NCBI RefSeq assembly: GCF_003387075.1
Contig: NZ_QUMQ01000001.1
Location: 434,001 to 498,000, forward strand
From: Asanoa ferruginea
GTDB taxonomy: Bacteria; Actinomycetota; Actinomycetes; Mycobacteriales; Micromonosporaceae
Length of the DNA: 64,000 nucleotides
Reading direction: 5' to 3'
In this document: positions 44,734 to 54,167 of the stretch, in pieces
Numbering within the stretch: position 1 is the first letter of the stretch
Layout of the letters: each line of letters starts with the position of its first letter
Notes under the pieces: model-generated
Seen by the model: the letters and a program-made list of their open reading frames with translations, nothing else
Told to the model about the DNA's origin: nothing
The model's database searches: none
Position numbers and translations under genes: made by a program

Positions 44734-46299
44734 ATGTCAGACGGAACCTCTAACGGGCCACGGAGCGGCACCGAGACCGTCGAGGTGCTCGGTGGCCGGC
44801 TGATGATCAACGATGGTCCGGGGATCATCGCCGCGGCGCGGGAAGATCGGGTGCGGTTGCTCGGCGGTGGATATTTCCCGGCGCCGGTGCAAGACGTGCG
44901 CTACTGGCTCGACACCGCGACCGTCGACGGTGCCGCCGTGCACCAGATGTCGGCCGATGTCAGCGTCCGCGGTGGGCCGACCGCCCGCACGATGTTCGAC
45001 GCCGCCATGCTCGGGGCCGCCGCGCCGCTCGGTGCGATGCTGGCCCGGCGCTTCGGCAACGACGGGCCCGTCGCCAGCAGGATCGCCCAGGGCGCCGAGG
45101 TGATCGCGACCGTGCCGAGCCGGCTGGTCCGCACGATCTGGCCGCCCGACGACTACGGCGAGAAGGTCGATCCGCTCGCCGCCGCCAACGCCGCGGGGCT
45201 CAAGGCAACCATCACCTACCCAGGCCCGACGGCCGCCGCCAAGAACAACGGCAGCAACCCGTTCTCCGCCGACGGGCCGCTGCGCAGCGGGCCGCGGACG
45301 ATCTCGATCCGGGCCAACGTGCCGAGCCCGGAGATGACCACCGACCTGCTTCGCGAGATGACGCTGCTGGTGCTGCGCGTCGTCGGCGAGTTCGTCGGCG
45401 GTGAGGCGCCGTTGCGCGGGCGCACCTACGTGATCGGCCGGCGCGAGACCCAGCCGCCGCCGGCCACGCCGACGGCCGCCGCGCCGGGGCCGACCCGCAC
45501 CGAGAACGTCACCCTCGACCAGGTCGGCGGGCTGGAGAGCATCGTCGGCCAGTTCCGGGAGATCGCCGTCAGCTTCCGGCACCCCGACATCATGGCCCGC
45601 TGGGGCGCTCGCCGGCCGCAGGGCATCCTGCTCTACGGGCCGCCCGGCACCGGCAAGACCATGCTGGCCCGGGCGCTGGCCAACGAGATCGGCGCGACGT
45701 TCCGGGAGATCCGCACGCCGGAGATCCTCGACAAGTGGCTCGGCGGCTCCGAGCGCAACATCAAGGCGATCTTCCAGGAGGCCCGCCGCTACCGGCACCC
45801 GACGGTGATGCTCTTCGACGAGTTCGACAGCATCATCAGCTACGCCGGTGCGGGCGGCGACGCGGCCAGCCAGGCCGTCAACGCCGTCGCGGGCATCTTC
45901 AAGCAGGAGATGAACAACCTCATCGAAGACAACCAGAACGTGGTGGTCGTGGCGACGACCAACTTCCCGCACCGGGTCGACGACTCGCTGATCCGCTCGG
46001 GTCGGTTCGACGTCAAGCTCTCGATCCCGCTGCCCGACGAGGCCGGCCGGGCCGAGATCTTCAAGATGAAGATCCGCGACCTGAGCGAGCGCCACGAATA
46101 CGCCGGCTTCACCATGTTCGCCGACGACGTCGACCCGGCCGCGCTGGCCTCGGTCAGCCACGGCTTCAGCGGCGCCGACATCGGCGAGGTGCTGCGCCGG
46201 GCCCAACTCGCCAAGGCGATGCAGGAAGCGCGCGGCGGCAAGGGCAGCCCGATCACCCACGACGAGCTGATGCGGATCACCACGGGTTTGCGGCATTAA
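44734..46299 (+). CDS. Single-domain AAA ATPase (Cdc48/spastin-like) with unfamiliar N-domain
   Basis: 521 residues from ATG 44734. Residues about 1-240 match nothing I recognise: a short disordered head, a segment with GGGYFPAPVQDVRYWLDTA, and a PPDDYGEK region. A Pro/Ala/Thr linker leads to one AAA module: Walker A GPPGTGKT (302-309), Walker B VMLFDEFDS, sensor/SRH VVATTNFPHRVDDSLIRSGRFD, and a C-terminal GADIGEVLRRAQ small domain. The SRH layout puts it in the classical AAA clade. It lies 130 bp after the conservon on the same strand. Confidence 0.87.
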   Translation: MSDGTSNGPRSGTETVEVLGGRLMINDGPGIIAAAREDRVRLLGGGYFPAPVQDVRYWLDTATVDGAAVHQMSADVSVRGGPTARTMFDAAMLGAAAPLGAMLARRFGNDGPVASRIAQGAEVIATVPSRLVRTIWPPDDYGEKVDPLAAANAAGLKATITYPGPTAAAKNNGSNPFSADGPLRSGPRTISIRANVPSPEMTTDLLREMTLLVLRVVGEFVGGEAPLRGRTYVIGRRETQPPPATPTAAAPGPTRTENVTLDQVGGLESIVGQFREIAVSFRHPDIMARWGARRPQGILLYGPPGTGKTMLARALANEIGATFREIRTPEILDKWLGGSERNIKAIFQEARRYRHPTVMLFDEFDSIISYAGAGGDAASQAVNAVAGIFKQEMNNLIEDNQNVVVVATTNFPHRVDDSLIRSGRFDVKLSIPLPDEAGRAEIFKMKIRDLSERHEYAGFTMFADDVDPAALASVSHGFSGADIGEVLRRAQLAKAMQEARGGKGSPITHDELMRITTGLRH

Positions 46300-46322
46300 C
46301 CGGCCAACACCAGAATCAACCC

Positions 46323-47093
46323 ATGATCAGCGGTACGGCGCTCGTCCGCGCCCCGAGTTCGAAGCTGGCCGACGGCATCGTCACGCACATCGCGCGTACC
46401 CCCGTCGATGTCGATCTGGCCCGGCGGCAACATGACGCCTACCGCGCGGCCCTGGCCGGCGCGGGCTGGTCCGTGGTCGACGTGGCCCCCGCCGACGAGT
46501 GCCCGGACAGCGTGTTCATCGAGGACACGGTCGTGGTCTGCGGTGACCTCGCCATCCTGACCCGGCCCGGCGCGGAAGAGCGGCGGCCAGAAGTCGCGGG
46601 TGCCCGGGCCGCCGCCGAGGCGCTGCTGCTCGACGTGGTCGAGATCGAGGCGCCCGGCACGCTCGACGGCGGCGACGTGCTCCAGGTCGGCGACCGGGTC
46701 TACGTCGGCGTCGGCGGCCGCACCAACGAGGCCGGCTTCGGCCAACTCCGCGACCACCTGGCCACCCGTGGCAAGACGGCGACGCCCGTCACGCTGCACG
46801 GCGTACTCCATCTGAAGTCCGCTGTCACCGCTCTGCCCGACGGCACCCTGGTCGCGCTGCCGCACCTGCTCGACACGCACGCGTTGCCGCCGGTGCTTCC
46901 GGTCGAGGAGGAAGCGGGCTGCCACCTGGTGCCGCTCGGCGACGAACGGGTGCTGATCGCGGCCTCCGCACCGCACACCACGGCATTGATCCACCAGCTG
47001 GGTTTCGCGCCGATCGTCGTCGACATCAGCGAGTTCGAGAAGCTCGAAGGCTGCGTAACCTGCCTCACCGTGCTGGTCCCGCCCGTACGCTGA
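46323..47093 (+). CDS. Dimethylarginine dimethylaminohydrolase (DDAH)
   Basis: 256 residues of the amidinotransferase fold. The active-site set is visible: SVFIEDT (Glu/Asp), LHLKSAVT with the catalytic His, and EGCVTCLTV with the nucleophilic Cys near the C-terminus. The usual substrate is Nw-methylarginine, hydrolysed to citrulline and methylamines. Members of the family vary, so the exact substrate is inferred. It starts 23 nt after the AAA gene. Confidence 0.88.
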   Translation: MISGTALVRAPSSKLADGIVTHIARTPVDVDLARRQHDAYRAALAGAGWSVVDVAPADECPDSVFIEDTVVVCGDLAILTRPGAEERRPEVAGARAAAEALLLDVVEIEAPGTLDGGDVLQVGDRVYVGVGGRTNEAGFGQLRDHLATRGKTATPVTLHGVLHLKSAVTALPDGTLVALPHLLDTHALPPVLPVEEEAGCHLVPLGDERVLIAASAPHTTALIHQLGFAPIVVDISEFEKLEGCVTCLTVLVPPVR

Positions 47094-47120
47094 AGATCCG
47101 GCGGGCGTACGGGGGTGCGC

Positions 47121-49175
47121 GTGGCAGTGGATACAGCAGTGGCTCCGGACGGCGACGTCCGCCCACCGGCACTGTCGCGCCGCCAGATGAACGTCATCTA
47201 CGGCACCGTCGTGCTCGGCCTGCTGCTCGCCGCGATGGACCAGACCGTGGTCGCCACCGCGCTGCCGACGATCGTCGGTGACCTGGGCGGCGCCAGCCAT
47301 CTGTCCTGGGTGGTCACCGCCTACCTGCTGGCGCAGACCATCGCCGCGGCCCTCGCCGGCAAGTTCGGCGACCAGTTCGGCCGCAAGCGGATCTTCCAGG
47401 TCAGCGCGATGGTCTTCATCCTCGGCTCGGTGCTGTGCGGCGCCGCGCAGAGCCTGCTCTGGCTGGTCTTCTCCCGCGCGGTGCAGGGCATCGGCGCCGG
47501 CGGCCTGCTGGTCACCGCCACCGCCCTGATCGGCGACGTGATCCCGCTGCGCGACCGGGGCCGCTACCAGGGCGGGCTGGGCGCGGTCTTCGGGCTCGCG
47601 ACCGTGATCGGCCCGTTGATCGGCGGGCTGTTCACCGACAGCAGCCTCGGCTGGCGCTGGGTGTTCTACATCAACGTGCCGCTGGCCGTCGTGGTCATCC
47701 TGGTCGCCGCCCGCACCATCCCGGCGATCGAGAGCCGCGGCAGACCGGTGATCGACTATCTCGGCATCGTGCTGATCGGCACCGGCGCTGCCGGCCTGAC
47801 CCTGGCGACAAGCTGGGGCGGCACCGAGTACGCGTGGTCCTCCCCCGTGATCATCGCGCTGTTCGCGGTATCCGTGCTGCTGCTGATCGCCTTCGGCTTC
47901 GCCGAGCGCCGGGCCCGCGAGCCGGTGCTGCCGATCCGCCTGTTCCAGTCGCGGGTGTTCGTGGTCTCGGCGGCGCTCAGCTTCGTCGTCGGCTTCACGC
48001 TGCTCGGCGCGCTCACCTTCCTGCCCACCTACCTCCAGTGGGTGCAGGGCGTGTCGGCGACCGTCTCCGGCGTACGCACGCTGCCCCTTGTCGTCGGTCT
48101 GCTGGTCACGGCCGTGCTGGCCGGCAACACGGTGAGCCGGACGGGCCGCTACAAGGTATTCCCGATCGTCGGCGGCCTGATCATGGCCCTCGGCCTCTAC
48201 CTGCTGTCCAGGATGGGCTCCGGCACGTCGACGCTGAACACGTCGCTCTACATGTTTGTCTTCGGCGTCGGCATCGGCCTGTCGATGCAGATCCTGATCA
48301 TCATCGTGCAGAACACGGTCGCCTACCGCGATCTCGGCGTGGCCACCTCAGGCGTGACCTTCCTGCGCACGCTGGGCAGCTCGTTCGGCGCGGCGGTGTT
48401 CGGCACGATCTTCGCCAACCAGCTCAACCACCACCTGACCGACGCGCTCCGGCAGACGGGCGTCCTCCCGCCGGGGGTGCTGGGCCTGCCGACCGCGGTG
48501 CACAACCTGCCACCCGCACAATCAGGACCGATCATCGAGGCGTACGCCCAATCGGTGCACGCTCTGTTCCTCTACGCGGTGCCGGTCCCGCTGGTCGCGT
48601 TCGCGCTGGCCTGGTTTCTCAAGGAGGTGCCGCTGCGGGACATGGCCCGGGCCGCGGCGCCCGACCTGGGCGAGGGCTTCGGCATGCCAGACGGGCAGGG
48701 CTCCGACGGCGAGCTCGAGCGGGCGGTCTCCCGGGTGATCCGCACCGAGGGGCCGGCCGCCGCCCCGGCGGTGCTGGCCGCGTCGGGCACGAAGCTGGCC
48801 GCCTCCGACGCGTGGTGCCTGACCCAGATCCACCTGCGTACCCGCTATGCCGGGCCGGTCGACGTGGCCGGGGTGGGGCGGGCCTACAAGCTGCCGGGTG
48901 CGGTGCTGCGACCCGCCTTCGCCGCCGCGGCCTGGCGGGGGTTGGTCACGATCGACGACGACGAGTGTCTCGGGCTGACACAGCAGGGCGAGGAGTCCTA
49001 CCGCAAGCTGGCCGAGGCGTGGAAGACGTGGTTGTTGACGAAGCTGCCGGATCGCGACGGGCAGCGGCCGACCGGGCCCGCGTTGGACGCCGCATTGAGC
49101 AAGATCGCGACGCGGATCGCCGACACCGGCGGCGGCCACCCGGAGCCGGACAGCGTCGACGCGCCCGGTCGGTGA
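47121..49175 (+). CDS. DHA2-type MFS drug transporter with C-terminal winged-helix-like tail
   Basis: 684 residues. The 14-helix EmrB/QacA core includes MDQTVVATALPTIVGDLGG (motif D1), GKFGDQFGRKRIFQ (motif A) and RAVQGIGAGGLLVTATALIGDV (motif C). After the last helix (about 500) comes a cytoplasmic tail of about 170 residues that is longer than usual and looks like a helical winged-helix fold (LTQIHLRTRYAGPVDVAGVG, GLTQQGEESYRKLAEAWKTW). Start GTG 47121 with GGGGG upstream; GTG 47115 is possible. Substrate unknown. Confidence 0.87.
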   Translation: MAVDTAVAPDGDVRPPALSRRQMNVIYGTVVLGLLLAAMDQTVVATALPTIVGDLGGASHLSWVVTAYLLAQTIAAALAGKFGDQFGRKRIFQVSAMVFILGSVLCGAAQSLLWLVFSRAVQGIGAGGLLVTATALIGDVIPLRDRGRYQGGLGAVFGLATVIGPLIGGLFTDSSLGWRWVFYINVPLAVVVILVAARTIPAIESRGRPVIDYLGIVLIGTGAAGLTLATSWGGTEYAWSSPVIIALFAVSVLLLIAFGFAERRAREPVLPIRLFQSRVFVVSAALSFVVGFTLLGALTFLPTYLQWVQGVSATVSGVRTLPLVVGLLVTAVLAGNTVSRTGRYKVFPIVGGLIMALGLYLLSRMGSGTSTLNTSLYMFVFGVGIGLSMQILIIIVQNTVAYRDLGVATSGVTFLRTLGSSFGAAVFGTIFANQLNHHLTDALRQTGVLPPGVLGLPTAVHNLPPAQSGPIIEAYAQSVHALFLYAVPVPLVAFALAWFLKEVPLRDMARAAAPDLGEGFGMPDGQGSDGELERAVSRVIRTEGPAAAPAVLAASGTKLAASDAWCLTQIHLRTRYAGPVDVAGVGRAYKLPGAVLRPAFAAAAWRGLVTIDDDECLGLTQQGEESYRKLAEAWKTWLLTKLPDRDGQRPTGPALDAALSKIATRIADTGGGHPEPDSVDAPGR

Positions 49176-49219
49176 TTCGCGGACCGGGGATTGTCCTACC
49201 CCCTCGTTAGGTTGCGGGC

Positions 49220-49756
49220 ATGAATCGTGACGAGTTGCAGCGGCGGTCGCTGGAGGCTGCGTTGGGCGACGTCGCCAATGCCCGGGTCGAATATGACGAC
49301 GTCGCGGCCTGGGCGGCTGCCGCTGGTGCCAGTCCGGTCGATCCGCTGGGGGCCGAGGTCTGGGTGTTCGACGCCGAGCTGTCCCAGGTTCTGCTGGTGA
49401 GTCATCCGTGGCGGGGTTGGGTTCCGCCCGGCGGCCAGGTCGAGCCCGGCGAGACACCCCGGGAAGCAGCGCGTCGCGAGCTGCGTGAAGAGACCGGCGT
49501 GGATGTCGAGCTCCTCGCCCGGCCAGCGGGTGCTTGCGTCCGGTCATTCCATCCCGACAAGCCGACGACCCTGAGCCTGTCCTACGCCGCGTTCGCCGAC
49601 CCCGCGGCCCCGCTCGAGGCCGAGCCCGGTCAGCCCGCCGCCTGGATGCCCCTGGGCCAGTCGTGGGAGACCGGCTTCCCCGACGACCCGGCGCGCATCC
49701 GCGAGCATGCGCAGTGGCTGGCCGGCCTCGCGGCGGCCCGTCCGCGCAACGGTTAG
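49220..49756 (+). CDS. NUDIX hydrolase
   Basis: 178 residues with a complete Nudix box, GGQVEPGETPREAARRELREETG in 49431-49497, with the expected Gly, Glu, Arg and Glu-Glu spacing. Such enzymes hydrolyse nucleoside diphosphate linked to another moiety. The substrate cannot be told from the sequence. ATG 49220. It stands alone, with the dehydrogenase gene following after about 65 nt. Confidence 0.92.
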   Translation: MNRDELQRRSLEAALGDVANARVEYDDVAAWAAAAGASPVDPLGAEVWVFDAELSQVLLVSHPWRGWVPPGGQVEPGETPREAARRELREETGVDVELLARPAGACVRSFHPDKPTTLSLSYAAFADPAAPLEAEPGQPAAWMPLGQSWETGFPDDPARIREHAQWLAGLAAARPRNG

Positions 49757-49820
49757 GTGGCGGCGATCGGGAGTTGTGGTCTGCTGCCGGGCCGGCCCGG
49801 CGCGGTGTAAGGATGGTGGG

Positions 49821-50723
49821 ATGAGCGACAAGCCGAGGCTGGCCATCATCGGCACCGGAAACATGGGCGGCGCGATGGTCGGGCGGCTGCGTGCGGCCGG
49901 CTATCCGGTCTCCGTCTGGAACCGCACCCGGGAGCGGGCCGAGCAGGTCGCCGCCCGCACCGGCGCGACCGTCGCAGGCACCGCGCGCGAGGCCGCCGGC
50001 ACCTCCGACGTCGTGATCGTCGCGCTCGCCAACGACGCCGCCGACCTGGCCGCGCACGAGGGCCGCGACGGGATCGTCGCCGGGCTGCGCTTGGGCACCC
50101 CCGTCGTCGACACCAGCACCATCGACCCGCGCACCACGCTGCGGTTGGCCGAGATGGTCCGCGGCGCCGGTGGCGTGCACGTCGACTGCCCGGTCTCCGG
50201 CAGCGTGTCGAGCGTCGAGGGTGGCACGCTGACCGCGTTGGCCGCCGGCGAGGCGGTCGACGTCGACCGGGTGCGGCCGATCCTCGAGTCGATGAGCGGC
50301 AAGGTGTTCCACATCGGACCGACCGGCACCGGCGCGACCATGAAGGTGGCCATCAACACGCTGCTGCTCGCGATCAACCAGGGGCTCAGCGAGGCCTACG
50401 TGCTCGCCGAGGCCGCCGGCATCGATCGCGACACCGCCTACGACGTGTTCCTCTCCGGCGCCACCGGCGCGCCGTTCCTGAAATACAAGCGGGCGATCTT
50501 CGAGCACCCCGACGACAACCCGGTCGCGTTCTCGCTCGACCTCGTGAGCAAAGACGCCGACCTGGTGCTGGCGCTGGCCGAGCGGGTCGGCGTGCCGGTC
50601 GCCCAGGCCCAGGCCAACAAGGCCGCGGTCGAGTCGGCGATCGCCGACGGCTACGGGCAACAGGACATCAGCACGATCGCCAAGCACCTGCGCGAGCTGC
50701 GGAGCCGGTCCAGTCGCGGTTAG
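49821..50723 (+). CDS. NAD(P)-dependent beta-hydroxyacid dehydrogenase family oxidoreductase
   Basis: 300 residues. The N-terminal Rossmann motif is GTGNMGGAMVGRL, the substrate motif is DCPVSGSVSSVEGGTL, and the catalytic Lys region is GPTGTGATMKVAIN, all typical of the 3-hydroxyisobutyrate dehydrogenase family. The substrate is not fixed by the sequence. ATG 49821; an ATG at 49812 is blocked by an immediate stop. Confidence 0.93.
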   Translation: MSDKPRLAIIGTGNMGGAMVGRLRAAGYPVSVWNRTRERAEQVAARTGATVAGTAREAAGTSDVVIVALANDAADLAAHEGRDGIVAGLRLGTPVVDTSTIDPRTTLRLAEMVRGAGGVHVDCPVSGSVSSVEGGTLTALAAGEAVDVDRVRPILESMSGKVFHIGPTGTGATMKVAINTLLLAINQGLSEAYVLAEAAGIDRDTAYDVFLSGATGAPFLKYKRAIFEHPDDNPVAFSLDLVSKDADLVLALAERVGVPVAQAQANKAAVESAIADGYGQQDISTIAKHLRELRSRSSRG

Positions 50724-50733
50724 CCTGACGCTC

Positions 50734-51168
50734 ATGGCACAGGTCAGGCAGATGCGGTTGGTGGTTCAGGTCGACGACTACGACGCCGCGGTGGCGTTCT
50801 TCCGCGACGCGCTCGGGCTCACCGAGGAGGCGGCGTTCAGCGGTGGCGGCGACGAGCGGGTGATGATCCTCGAGGCCGGCCGGGCCACGTTGGAGATCGC
50901 CAACACCGCACACCACCGCTTCATCGACGAGGTCGAGGTCGGGCGCCCGGTCGCGCCGCGGTTCCGGATCGCGTTCGAGGTCGACGACACCGCCGCGGGC
51001 ACGACCGCGCTCGTCGACGCGGGCGCCGAGCAGGTGGCGGCGCCGACGGAGACGCCCTGGCGGTCGCTCAACTCGCGGCTCGACGCTCCCGGCGACCTGC
51101 ACATCACGCTCTTCCAGGAGTTGGATGCACAGCCGCCGCACAGCATGCCGAAAGCCGCGCCGCAGTAA
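50734..51168 (+). CDS. VOC-family protein (glyoxalase/bleomycin resistance fold)
   Basis: 144 residues; the metal-site side chains usual in VOC enzymes are only partly present (QMRLVVQVDDYDAAVAFFRD at the start, HITLFQELDA at the end). The unit starts 10 nt after the dehydrogenase gene, so both are likely co-transcribed. Function unknown beyond the fold. Confidence 0.85.
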   Translation: MAQVRQMRLVVQVDDYDAAVAFFRDALGLTEEAAFSGGGDERVMILEAGRATLEIANTAHHRFIDEVEVGRPVAPRFRIAFEVDDTAAGTTALVDAGAEQVAAPTETPWRSLNSRLDAPGDLHITLFQELDAQPPHSMPKAAPQ

Positions 51169-51208
51169 CTGGACGAATGGTTGGGACTACCGACAAAGGA
51201 GGCCAACC

Positions 51209-52036
51209 ATGCACCAGCACGACCAGGGACTCTCGCTCGACCTCCCGACGCTCCTCAACCGCCGCCGCGTGCTGGGACTGCTCGGCATCGCCGGCGCGGC
51301 CACCCTGGCCGGCTGCTCGGGAGCGGCGACGGAGACGGCGGCGAGCCCGGCAAACGCGACGAGCGACTCACCAACGGGGCCCGGCCAGGCTCAGACCACG
51401 ACCGCCGACGGCGAGATACCGGAGGAAACGGCCGGCCCCTTCCCCGGCGACGGCTCCAACGGCGTCAACGTGCTCACCGAGAGCGGCATCGTGCGCAGCG
51501 ACCTCACCCGCAGCTTCGGCACCGGCTCGGCCACCGCCACCGGCGTACCCCTGAAAATCGCCCTGACCGTTCTCGACGTGGCCGGCAGCGGCACCGGCCA
51601 GCCGCTCGCCGGCGCGGCCGTCTATCTCTGGCACTGCGACCAGCAGGGCCGCTACTCCCTGTATTCGCAGGGCGTGGAACAGGAGAACTACCTGCGGGGC
51701 GTCCAGGTCGCCGACGCCGCCGGGAAGGTCACTTTCACCAGCATCTACCCCGCGGCGTACGACGGCCGATGGCCGCACATCCACTTCGAGGTCTATGCCA
51801 CGCTGGAGAAGGCGACCACGGCGAGTGACAAGCTGCGCACCAGCCAACTCGCGCTCCCCAAGGACGCCAGCGCCGCTGTCTACGCGACCAGCGGCTACGA
51901 GCAGAGCGTGCGCAACCTGGCCAACACCTCGCTCGACAGCGACATGGTGTTCAGCGACGGCTACTCGCTGCAACTGGGCACCGTCACCGGTGCGGTGGCG
52001 AGCGGCCTGACCGTCACTCTTTCGGTACCCGTCTAA
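51209..52036 (+). CDS. Exported intradiol-dioxygenase-like lipoprotein
   Basis: 275 residues. A twin-arginine lipoprotein signal (NRRRVLGLLGIAGAATLAGC, cysteine at about 36) is followed by a Ser/Thr-rich linker and an intradiol ring-cleavage dioxygenase fold (about 75-275). The candidate Fe(III) ligands in the segments YLWHCDQQGRYS, YLRG and YDGRWPHIHFEVY include two Tyr and two His, so the iron site looks complete. ATG 51209 has AAAGGAGG 7 nt upstream. It would act outside the membrane on an aromatic diol; the substrate is unknown. Confidence 0.87.
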   Translation: MHQHDQGLSLDLPTLLNRRRVLGLLGIAGAATLAGCSGAATETAASPANATSDSPTGPGQAQTTTADGEIPEETAGPFPGDGSNGVNVLTESGIVRSDLTRSFGTGSATATGVPLKIALTVLDVAGSGTGQPLAGAAVYLWHCDQQGRYSLYSQGVEQENYLRGVQVADAAGKVTFTSIYPAAYDGRWPHIHFEVYATLEKATTASDKLRTSQLALPKDASAAVYATSGYEQSVRNLANTSLDSDMVFSDGYSLQLGTVTGAVASGLTVTLSVPV

Positions 52037-52052
52037 AAAATCCCGGACCCGA

Positions 52053-52078
52053 TGTCGATTGCGGCGGAGTCGTTCGTC
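52053..52078 (+). promoter_or_regulatory. Putative ECF42-type promoter
   Basis: TGTCGA (52053-52058) and CGTC (52075-52078), spaced 16 nt, match the TGTCGA / CG(A/T)C elements I recall for ECF42 sigma factors. Transcription would start about 45 nt before the DGPF gene, directly upstream of a DGPF-ECF42 operon, so the sigma factor probably drives its own operon. Confidence 0.55.
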
Positions 52079-52128
52079 GACAGGATGAGAGGTGGTCACC
52101 GACCACTGCATGCCCGAGGGAGAAACCC

Positions 52129-52479
52129 ATGCGCTACCTGTTGCTGATCTACAGCGAGGAGAACCGGGGCACGCCCGACCCGGCCGAGGCGGAGAAGGTG
52201 ATGAACGAATACTGGGCCTACTCCGAGGCGATCGAGAAGGCCGGCATCGGCAAGGGCGGCGACGCGCTCCAGGAGTCGACGACCGCGACCACCGTGCGGG
52301 TCCAGGACGGGCAGCGGACGGTCACCGACGGCCCGTTCGCCGAGACCCGTGAGGTGCTCGGCGGCTACTACCTGATCGACGTGCCCGACCTGGACGCCGC
52401 GATCGAGTGGGCCGAGCGCTGCCCCGGTTCGAAATACGGTTCCGTCGAGGTCCGGCCGATCATGGAGTTCGGAGAATAA
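52129..52479 (+). CDS. DGPF (YCII-related) protein
   Basis: 116 residues with the name-giving motif VTDGPFAETREVLGGYYLIDVPDLDAA. Proteins of this kind are encoded next to ECF42 sigma factors and are their usual regulon members. Their biochemical role is not established. ATG 52129 with GAGGGAG upstream; the sigma gene begins 9 nt after its stop. Confidence 0.92.
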   Translation: MRYLLLIYSEENRGTPDPAEAEKVMNEYWAYSEAIEKAGIGKGGDALQESTTATTVRVQDGQRTVTDGPFAETREVLGGYYLIDVPDLDAAIEWAERCPGSKYGSVEVRPIMEFGE

Positions 52480-52488
52480 AGACCCGCC

Positions 52489-53736
52489 ATGGGTACGGGC
52501 GCCGCATCCGTCGAGGCCGTCTTCCGCGAGGAGTGGGGCCGGCTGCTGGCGACGCTCGTCCGTACCCTGGGCGATCTTGATCTGGCCGAAGAGGTCGCAG
52601 CCGACGCGGTCGCGTCCGCCGTGGCCCGCTGGCCCAACGACGGTGTCCCCGACCGCCCGGGGGCGTGGCTGCTCACCGTGGCCCGCCACCGGGCGGTCGA
52701 CGTGCTCCGCCGCGACAAGGTCTTCGCCGCGAAGCTGGCCCTGCTCCAGGTCGAAGCCGACCGGCGGGACAGCCCGCCGCCGATCGATCCGGTGTGGAGC
52801 GACGACGCGCCCGACGAGCGGCTGCGGCTGTTCTTCACCTGCTGCCACCCGTCGCTCGGGCTCGACGCCCAACTCGCGCTCACCCTCACCTGCCTGGCCG
52901 GCCTGACCACACCCGAGGCGGCGCGGGCGTTCCTGGTGCCGCCGGCGACGATGGCGCAGCGGGTGGTCCGAGCCAAACGCAAGATCCGCGAGGCCCGGAT
53001 CCCGTTCCGGGTGCCATCGGCGGCGGAACTGCCCGACCGGCTCCCGGCGGTGCTCCGGGTGGTCTACCTGATCTTCACCGAGGGGTACGCCGCGACCGGC
53101 GGCAGCCAACTCGTCCGCGCCGACCTGGCCGACGAGGCGATCCGGCTGGCCCGCATCCTGCACCGGCTGCTGCCGGCCGAGCGCGAGGTGACCGGGCTGC
53201 TCGCGTTGATGCTGCTGGTCGACGCCCGCCGCCCGGCCCGGGTCGACGCCCGCGGCGACGTGGTGCTGCTCGACGAGCAGGACCGCTCGCTGTGGTCCCT
53301 CGACAAGATCACGGAGGGCCGCCGGCTGGTGGTCGAGGCGTTGACCGGCGGGCCGCCCGGCCCCTACGCGCTCCAGGCCGCGATCGCCGCCGTGCACGAC
53401 GACGCCGCATCGGTCGCGACGACCGACTGGCCGCAGGTGGTCGCCCTCTACGACGTGCTCCGCACGGTGGCACCCTCGCCGCTGGTCGACCTCAACCGCG
53501 CGGTGGCGGTGGCCATGGTGGACGGTCCGGCCGCCGGTCTGGAGTTGCTCGACGAGTTGGTCGCCGACCGGCACCTGGCCGCCTACCACCTGCTGCCGGC
53601 CGCCCGCGCCGACCTGCTGCGCCGGCTGGGCCGCACCGCCGAAGCCGCCGAGGCCTACCGCGCCGCGCTCGCGCTGGTCGGCAACGAACCGGAGCGCGCT
53701 TACCTCGCGCGCCGCCTAGAGTCGTTGGATGTTTGA
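52489..53736 (+). CDS. ECF42-type RNA polymerase sigma factor
   Basis: 415 residues, about twice a normal ECF sigma. Region 2 reads [43 protein letters not shown]; region 4 reads [42 protein letters not shown] is the linker typical of the group. The C-terminal half is a TPR-like helical extension (DUF6596 type) that replaces an anti-sigma factor. It follows the DGPF gene and overlaps trmO by 8 nt. Confidence 0.93.
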   Translation: MGTGAASVEAVFREEWGRLLATLVRTLGDLDLAEEVAADAVASAVARWPNDGVPDRPGAWLLTVARHRAVDVLRRDKVFAAKLALLQVEADRRDSPPPIDPVWSDDAPDERLRLFFTCCHPSLGLDAQLALTLTCLAGLTTPEAARAFLVPPATMAQRVVRAKRKIREARIPFRVPSAAELPDRLPAVLRVVYLIFTEGYAATGGSQLVRADLADEAIRLARILHRLLPAEREVTGLLALMLLVDARRPARVDARGDVVLLDEQDRSLWSLDKITEGRRLVVEALTGGPPGPYALQAAIAAVHDDAASVATTDWPQVVALYDVLRTVAPSPLVDLNRAVAVAMVDGPAAGLELLDELVADRHLAAYHLLPAARADLLRRLGRTAEAAEAYRAALALVGNEPERAYLARRLESLDV

Positions 53737-54133
53737 GATCTCGCCGGTCGGGGTGGTCTCCTCGCCGCTCACCGACGCCGCGGCCGCGCCGAAGCAGGGC
53801 GACGAGGGCGGCCCCGACGCCTGGCTCGAGTTCGACCCGTCGGTCGCCGCCGCGCTGGCCGACCTCGCGCCGGGCCAGGAGGTGCTGGTGCTCACCTGGT
53901 TCGACCGAGCGGCCCGCGACGTGCTCGCGGTGCGCCCGCGCGGCGCCGCTGACCGGCCGCTGACCGGCGTCTTCAGCACCCGCTCGCCGGACCGGCCCAA
54001 CCCGATCGGCCTGCACCGGGTCACCGTGCTCGAGGTCGACGGCCCGCGGGTCAAGGTCAACAATCTGGAAGCCCTCGACCGTACGCCGATCGTCGACGTC
54101 AAGCCCGTACTCGGTGGGGTGTCCGAACGTTGA
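53729..54133 (+). CDS. TrmO-like tRNA methyltransferase domain protein
   Basis: 134 residues of the TsaA/TrmO (YaeB) N-terminal domain: IGVVSSP-type opening ([10 protein letters not shown]), and [15 protein letters not shown], the signature of the SAM-binding core. In E. coli TrmO this domain methylates N6-threonylcarbamoyladenosine 37 in tRNA; E. coli TrmO has a further C-terminal domain that is missing here, as in many actinobacterial forms. Start ATG 53729 lies inside the end of the sigma gene. Confidence 0.85.
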   Translation: MFEISPVGVVSSPLTDAAAAPKQGDEGGPDAWLEFDPSVAAALADLAPGQEVLVLTWFDRAARDVLAVRPRGAADRPLTGVFSTRSPDRPNPIGLHRVTVLEVDGPRVKVNNLEALDRTPIVDVKPVLGGVSER

Positions 54134-54152
54134 CCTCAACCTCGGTTGAGGT
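54133..54152. promoter_or_regulatory. SoxR/MerR-like operator at the quinone oxidoreductase promoter
   Basis: ACCTCAACCTCGGTTGAGGT: an inverted repeat with 9-bp arms, broken only at the central two bases. It lies between TTGACC (54130-54135) and GATCCT (54155-54160), a 19-nt spacer, the over-long spacing typical of MerR-family promoters. The arms match the CCTCAA..TTGAGG core of SoxR boxes. The ATG of the gene follows within 8 nt of the likely -10. Confidence 0.68.
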
Positions 54153-54167
54153 GTGATCCTTCGTCGT

